Assembly: GCA_028715905.1 (NCBI GenBank)
Contig: JAQUQV010000013.1
Span: forward strand, 1-46,462
From: Kiritimatiellia bacterium
GTDB taxonomy: Bacteria > Verrucomicrobiota > Kiritimatiellia > JAAZAB01
Reading direction: 5' to 3'
DNA length: 46,462 bases
This document shows, piece by piece, positions 42,343 to 46,462 of the stretch; position 1 is the stretch's first letter; each line of letters opens with the position of its first letter. The notes under the pieces are model-generated. The model saw only the letters and a list, made by a program, of their open reading frames with translations, had not been told where the DNA came from and made no database searches. Made by a program: the position numbers and the translations under genes.

Positions 42343-45316
42343 AGAGCGTCTTTTTGAAAGCTTTTCTTAACTTGTCCAGCCCGATAAACACAATCCTGCG
42401 CCCATCCGCGCCCCGGATGGCGAGTTTTTTTGCGCCGGTTACTTTGCCGATGCAGGCATGCGGAATATCCTTGAAAATGTTTTCCAGTTTTTTCCGGTTT
42501 TCCGGCGCCGCGCTGAAAATGAAACGGCTGTTGGATTCGGAAAAGAGCAGTTCGTCATTAGACAAGTTTCCATCGCGCGGGGCGCCGGCCAGATCAATTT
42601 CCGCCCCGAGGTTTGCTCCCAGGGCGCACAAGGCAAACCCGGCGGCCAGGCCGCCGCGGGCGGGGGCGTGCGCCGAACGGATCAGACCGCGCCCGATCGC
42701 CGCTGCCATTTGCCGGCAGACCCGCTTGCCGAACATTGCGTTGAGTTCGGGCACTTTGCCGGAACAAGTGTTTTCTGATGTTAGGCGGCAAAAGGCAGAA
42801 GCGCCGAGTTCGTTTTTCGTGAGGCCGGCGACATATATCATGTCTCCAGAGCGCTTGAAGTCAACCGTTACCGCCTTGCGCACGTCGTCAATTCTGGTGA
42901 TTGTGGAAAAGAGCAGGGTGGGGGGGATGGAAATTTTTTTACCGCCGCGCGTGGAGTCGTTTTTACAGCTGTCTTTTCCGGAAATACAGGGAACGCCGTA
43001 GGCGGTGGTGACGTTGTAAAGCGCCCGGCAGGCGCGGACCAACTGGGCCAGTTTGTGCAGACCGTCCGGGGTTTTTTCCGAAAGCACCGGGTCCGGCCAG
43101 CAGAAATTATCCAGACCGGCGATCCGGTCAAACCGGCCCCCGGCGCTTACCGCGCGCCGGACGGCCTCGTCTATTACGGCAGATGCCATGTGATAAGCGT
43201 CCAGGTCGGAATAGAACGGGTTGATTCCTTCGGCAAGGACGATGCCCTCATTGCGGTTGTATTCAACCCGCATGACCGCGGCGTCGGCCGGCACATCGCA
43301 GAAGACGCCGACAAAGGGCTTGATGACGCTCAGGCCCTTGACTTCGCCGTCGTACTGCCGGCTCTTGAATTCCCTGGAACAGATGTTCAGGTCGGCCAGC
43401 AGTTCGCACAGGAGTTTGTTATAGTCGGCGCGGTTTTTGCGCGGCGGGCGCGGTTTTTGCGCGGCGGGCGGAGACCACCGGGCTTTTAATTGCAGAACCG
43501 GACAGCCGTTGTATAGAAAATCCATGTCCAGCCGTCCGACTATCCGGCTGCCGTAACGCACCACGAGCTCGGGCGAGCCGGTAAATGTCCCCAGGACGGC
43601 GGCTTCAACGTCGCGTTTTTTTGCCAGGTCCATAAAGGGCTTTATTTTGCCGGGCGCAACGGCGAGCGTCATGCGCTCCTGGGCCTCGGAGAGGAAAATT
43701 TCCCACGGCTTCAAACCCTCGTATTTCAACGGCGCTTTTGCCAGGTCCAGGTCGGCGCCGCCGCTCAATTTCCCCATTTCGCCGGCCGCACAGCTCAATC
43801 CCCCGGCGCCGTTATCGGTGATACAGCGGTAAAGTCCCCGGTCGCGGGCTTCCATGAGAAATTCATACATTTTACGCTGGGTGATCGGGTCGCCGATCTG
43901 GACGGCCTGGACGGGCGATTTTTCGCGCAGTTCCTCGGAGGAAAAAGTCGCGCCGTGAATGCCGTCCTTGCCGATCCGGCCGCCCAGCATGACAATGGCG
44001 TCGCCCGGAAAAACCTCCTTGCGCTCCGATGGTCTTCCCCCGGTTTTGACGGGAAGAGTGCCGACCGTGCCGCAAAAAACAAGCGGCTTGCCGGTGTAGC
44101 GGTCGTCAAATATTTCAAAACCGCGCATCCATGGAATACCGCTCTGATTGCCGCCCTCAATCACGCCCTGGTGGACGCCGTCGCGGATGCGGCGCGGGTG
44201 CATCAGGCCGGCCGGCAGGTTTCCCCTGTAAAATGGGGAACCGAGGCAATACCCCCAGACGTTGCAAAGCAGGTTGGCGCCCATGCCGGTCCCCATCGGA
44301 TCGCGGTTGACGCCGACAATGCCGGTCATGGCACCGCCGTAAGGGTCAAGCGCGGAGGGGGAATTGTGCGTTTCAATTTTATAAACCAGGTTCAGCCGTT
44401 TGTTGAAACGGATAATGCCGGCGTTATCCTTGAACACTGAAACGAGCCATTTTTTCGTTTTGCCGATTTTCTCGGTTGCGCCGCGGATATATGTTTTGAA
44501 AAGCGAATCAATGTTTTCAACCCGTCCGTGTTCGTCCGTGTATTTGATTTTTGCGGAAAAGATTTTATGACTGCAATGTTCGGACCAGGTCTGGGCGATG
44601 CATTCCAGCTCAAGATCGGTCGGTTGGTCCGGCAGGCCCATTTTTTTACGGCCGGTTTTGACGGCCGGGCGCTGGAAATAATCGCGGATGGCATGCATCT
44701 CTTCCAGGGAAAGAGAAAGGATGTTGTCCCGGCTGATTTTCGCCAAGTCCGCATCACTGCCGCGCAGGTCGTAAGTCCCGACCGTCGGCTCGTTTTTTTC
44801 GCGGATCGCCGGCACGGCGGAGTCAATATGCGTTTTTTTCCATTCGGCGGCGGAATAAACCGTGATGGTCTGGATCAAAGGATTGGCCAGCAGGTCGCCG
44901 GCCAGTTTTTGCGCGGCGGAACGCGTCATTCCTTTTGCCTTGATAAAATACTGGGCCGCGGTATAGACCTGCGCGTTTTCGCCGGGATCGCGGTTAATGA
45001 TGTCTTGCAGGGCGATAAGCGCGGTGCGGCCGACATTATCGGTAACGCCCGGTTTGTAGCCGATCTCAATCAGCCAGTCAAATCCGGCCGGCGGGCTCAG
45101 GCGGCCGAGCGCGGCGGCTTCAATGACCGGGTCGCAAAAATGGCGGCAAACGGACGCAATTTCATTCCGGGTGAGTTCCGCGTCAATTTTATAGACAGTC
45201 CTGGTCCGCGCGGCCTTGAGTTCCATGCCGAAATACCGGCGGGCCCCGGCGACAACGTTTTCGCCGCGCGCGTCGCGGATTCCTTCTTTCAGGCCGATTT
45301 CAATGCGGTGTGCCAT
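42332..45316 (-). CDS. purL: phosphoribosylformylglycinamidine synthase, large subunit with PurS-like N-terminus
   Basis: The 994-residue synthetase converts FGAR to FGAM. The N-terminal 170 residues resemble two PurS-like units in tandem (RIEIGLKEGIRDARGENVVAGARRYFGM and WLIEIGYKPGVTDNVGRTALIAL). The catalytic core follows with LECIAQTWSEHCSHKIF, ETHNSPSALDPYGGAMTGIVGVNRD, ITDNGAGGLSCAAGEMG and a second half with SGKDSCKN. No glutaminase domain is fused; PurQ is separate. The ATG at 45316 is preferred over upstream codons because RIEIGLKEG is the conserved start and GGAAAG precedes it. A 20-base tandem duplication lies in the interdomain linker. Confidence 0.94.
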   Translation of the reverse strand: MAHRIEIGLKEGIRDARGENVVAGARRYFGMELKAARTRTVYKIDAELTRNEIASVCRHFCDPVIEAAALGRLSPPAGFDWLIEIGYKPGVTDNVGRTALIALQDIINRDPGENAQVYTAAQYFIKAKGMTRSAAQKLAGDLLANPLIQTITVYSAAEWKKTHIDSAVPAIREKNEPTVGTYDLRGSDADLAKISRDNILSLSLEEMHAIRDYFQRPAVKTGRKKMGLPDQPTDLELECIAQTWSEHCSHKIFSAKIKYTDEHGRVENIDSLFKTYIRGATEKIGKTKKWLVSVFKDNAGIIRFNKRLNLVYKIETHNSPSALDPYGGAMTGIVGVNRDPMGTGMGANLLCNVWGYCLGSPFYRGNLPAGLMHPRRIRDGVHQGVIEGGNQSGIPWMRGFEIFDDRYTGKPLVFCGTVGTLPVKTGGRPSERKEVFPGDAIVMLGGRIGKDGIHGATFSSEELREKSPVQAVQIGDPITQRKMYEFLMEARDRGLYRCITDNGAGGLSCAAGEMGKLSGGADLDLAKAPLKYEGLKPWEIFLSEAQERMTLAVAPGKIKPFMDLAKKRDVEAAVLGTFTGSPELVVRYGSRIVGRLDMDFLYNGCPVLQLKARWSPPAAQKPRPPRKNRADYNKLLCELLADLNICSREFKSRQYDGEVKGLSVIKPFVGVFCDVPADAAVMRVEYNRNEGIVLAEGINPFYSDLDAYHMASAVIDEAVRRAVSAGGRFDRIAGLDNFCWPDPVLSEKTPDGLHKLAQLVRACRALYNVTTAYGVPCISGKDSCKNDSTRGGKKISIPPTLLFSTITRIDDVRKAVTVDFKRSGDMIYVAGLTKNELGASAFCRLTSENTCSGKVPELNAMFGKRVCRQMAAAIGRGLIRSAHAPARGGLAAGFALCALGANLGAEIDLAGAPRDGNLSNDELLFSESNSRFIFSAAPENRKKLENIFKDIPHACIGKVTGAKKLAIRGADGRRIVFIGLDKLRKAFKKTLYGA
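43431..43470. repeat. 20-base tandem duplication inside purL
   Basis: CGGTTTTTGCGCGGCGGGCG occurs twice in direct succession. Because 20 is not a multiple of three, the two copies are read in different frames (PAAQKPR and PPRKNRA) within a Pro/Arg-rich linker. The reading frame stays open through it. Confidence 0.85.
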
Positions 45317-45431
45317 CGTTTTTTTTCTTTCCGGAAAATTGCCTCGCATTCTAACTTTCCGGATGTTGTAATGCAAGCGATTAACGCGGCAATGCAGGGG
45401 GTGGCGCTGTCGGCGTTGGAGAGAAGAAAAC

Positions 45432-45464
45432 ATTCAGGCCGGATTTTGAAAATCCGGCCTGAAT
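45432..45464 (-). terminator. rho-independent terminator of the DYDGDG-repeat gene
   Basis: ATTCAGGCCGGATTTT and AAAATCCGGCCTGAAT form a 13- to 16-bp perfect stem around a small loop, 27 bases after the stop of the minus-strand gene. On that strand it is followed by TGTTTTCTTCTCT, a T-rich tail. Confidence 0.8.
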
Positions 45465-45490
45465 TCAGCGGGGTAGCCGGAAATAATCGC

Positions 45491-46462
45491 TTATTCAATA
45501 ATCGGCAGATAATCCGGGCCGCCGAAGCCGCCCGAAATCAGGCAATAGCCATATGCCGAAAGCAGGCCCTCCCAGACGCCGGTTGCCTGATGATACACCG
45601 CCAAGTCGGAAAGACCGTCGCCGTCGTAATCGGCCGGCACCGGTAGGCCGCCGATGTTTCCGGCAGTCCCGGCCCAGAGGGTGTGATGTCCCTGGCTTTC
45701 CAGCGAGCCGGAAAGCAGTATCTGCCATTCGGCCGTTTCCGGATTGTAAATGGCCGGGTCGGTTATGCCGTCGCCATCGTAATCGGCCGGGGCCGCCGTC
45801 AGTCCGGAGCACCCAAATGATCCGGTTATACATTCATAACCGATGCAGGAAAGACTGAATATCCAGAGACCTGTCCTCTGGTTATAAACCGCCGGGTCGG
45901 CCAGGCTGTCGCCGTCGTAATCCGCCGGCAGAGGTAAATAGCCCGCTCCACCCAGATAAATTTCATAAAGCGCGTATTGGCATGACGAAAATCCACCGAG
46001 CCAATAGCCGTCCGTTGCGCGGTAGACGGCTGGGTCGGTGAGGGAATCCCCGTCAAAATCGCCTTGCGCGGCCATGAAGTCCGGTCCGCCCAGGTAACCG
46101 TATTCTCCGTGTCCGCGGGAAGTGAGCCAGACATACCAGAGGCTGTAAGAGGGCACGTAAATCCCAACCCCGGTCCGCCCGTCGCCTTCGTAGTCGCCCG
46201 GCACGTCTATCCAGCCGCTCCGGCCCGGGTCCACTTCCACGATGTTCGTGTATTTATCGCCGGAAAGCATGGTTTTCCAGATTGACCCGTCGGCGGCGCA
46301 AATGGTCGGATCGGCCTTGCCGTCGCCATCGTAATCGTTCAAGCCCCGGCCGATTGAATTTGGTCCGAGGTCTTTGACCCTGACCGTCCCGGCGGCAGTC
46401 GTTGTATTGTTTGCCAGGTTTGGATCGTTTAATGCGCTTAAATGCCGCACGGTAACTTTTAC
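45491..46462 (-). CDS. DYDGDG (VCBS/FG-GAP-like) repeat protein, 5' part beyond right edge
   Basis: The frame is open from the right edge to a TAA at 45491, giving 323 residues of the C-terminal part. Six repeats of about 48-53 residues share the pattern DYDGDGxxDPAVYxxxxGxW followed by a short LSxxG stretch and GGPxYLP. The DxDxDG loops are calcium-binding type and the repeats probably form a beta-propeller. The first visible residues (ALNDPNLANNTTTAAGTVRV) look like the end of a CARDB-like sandwich. It is likely a large secreted or surface protein. The start lies outside the window. Confidence 0.85.
   Translation of the reverse strand, partial: VKVTVRHLSALNDPNLANNTTTAAGTVRVKDLGPNSIGRGLNDYDGDGKADPTICAADGSIWKTMLSGDKYTNIVEVDPGRSGWIDVPGDYEGDGRTGVGIYVPSYSLWYVWLTSRGHGEYGYLGGPDFMAAQGDFDGDSLTDPAVYRATDGYWLGGFSSCQYALYEIYLGGAGYLPLPADYDGDSLADPAVYNQRTGLWIFSLSCIGYECITGSFGCSGLTAAPADYDGDGITDPAIYNPETAEWQILLSGSLESQGHHTLWAGTAGNIGGLPVPADYDGDGLSDLAVYHQATGVWEGLLSAYGYCLISGGFGGPDYLPIIE

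Overview
The window looks like chromosomal DNA of an anaerobic member of the PVC superphylum, most probably a Kiritimatiellota- or Lentisphaerota-like bacterium. The evidence is indirect: a DUF1549/DUF1501/PPC-lipoprotein cluster typical of planctomycete-verrucomicrobial genomes, a large secreted DUF4838 protein, a eukaryote-like (GH13_8-type) branching enzyme, and an anaerobe's redox kit (rubredoxin, rubrerythrin, flavodiiron protein, four-subunit 2-oxoacid:ferredoxin oxidoreductase). Sequence alone does not fix the phylum. Composition is GC-rich with many GCCGGC-like words. No rRNA, CRISPR array or complete insertion sequence was seen.

Layout. 1-5161 (minus): DUF1549 protein, DUF1501 protein and a PPC-domain lipoprotein that runs off the left edge. 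5361-12649 (plus): tagaturonate epimerase, then a redox and oxidative-stress stretch (rubredoxin, rubrerythrin, DsbD-like reductase, 6-phosphogluconolactonase, a methylenetetrahydrofolate-reductase-like protein coupled to a flavodiiron protein, and a flavodoxin-fold protein). 12979-15613 (plus): prfB with its programmed frameshift, yicC and gmk. 15673-22709 (minus): glgB, trpS, scpA, scpB, pheA and hisC. 22902-23479: a free-standing glycogen-binding-like (CBM48) protein divergent from tRNA-Val(CAC). 24003-27430 (minus): gnd, a HAD phosphatase and a short NagA. 27642-31256 (plus): the DUF4838 protein.

31257-32990 is the one clearly accessory stretch. It has two broken tyrosine-recombinase N-termini, tRNA-Arg(TCT) and an intact RelE/Phd-type toxin-antitoxin pair with a palindrome before it. 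I read this as a decayed integrative element beside a tRNA gene. After it come a coiled-coil/TPR envelope protein (plus), the oxidoreductase operon (ferredoxin, alpha, beta, gamma; minus), a zinc alcohol dehydrogenase, a DUF212 membrane protein, and a purL-purQ-hisH-hisF group on the minus strand. A four-helix-bundle gene flanked by inverted repeats sits between hisH and hisF. The right edge cuts a protein made of six DYDGDG-type repeats.

How the genes work together. Pgl and Gnd supply two of the three oxidative pentose-phosphate steps; UxaE, NagA and DUF4838 point to polysaccharide and uronate use; GlgB and the CBM48 protein to glycogen. Rubredoxin is a plausible electron carrier to both rubrerythrin and the flavodiiron protein, which would remove peroxide and O2/NO. 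The most unusual items are the MTHFR-like/flavodiiron/flavodoxin operon, the repeat-flanked four-helix-bundle cassette inside the his genes, and the tRNA-linked remnant island.
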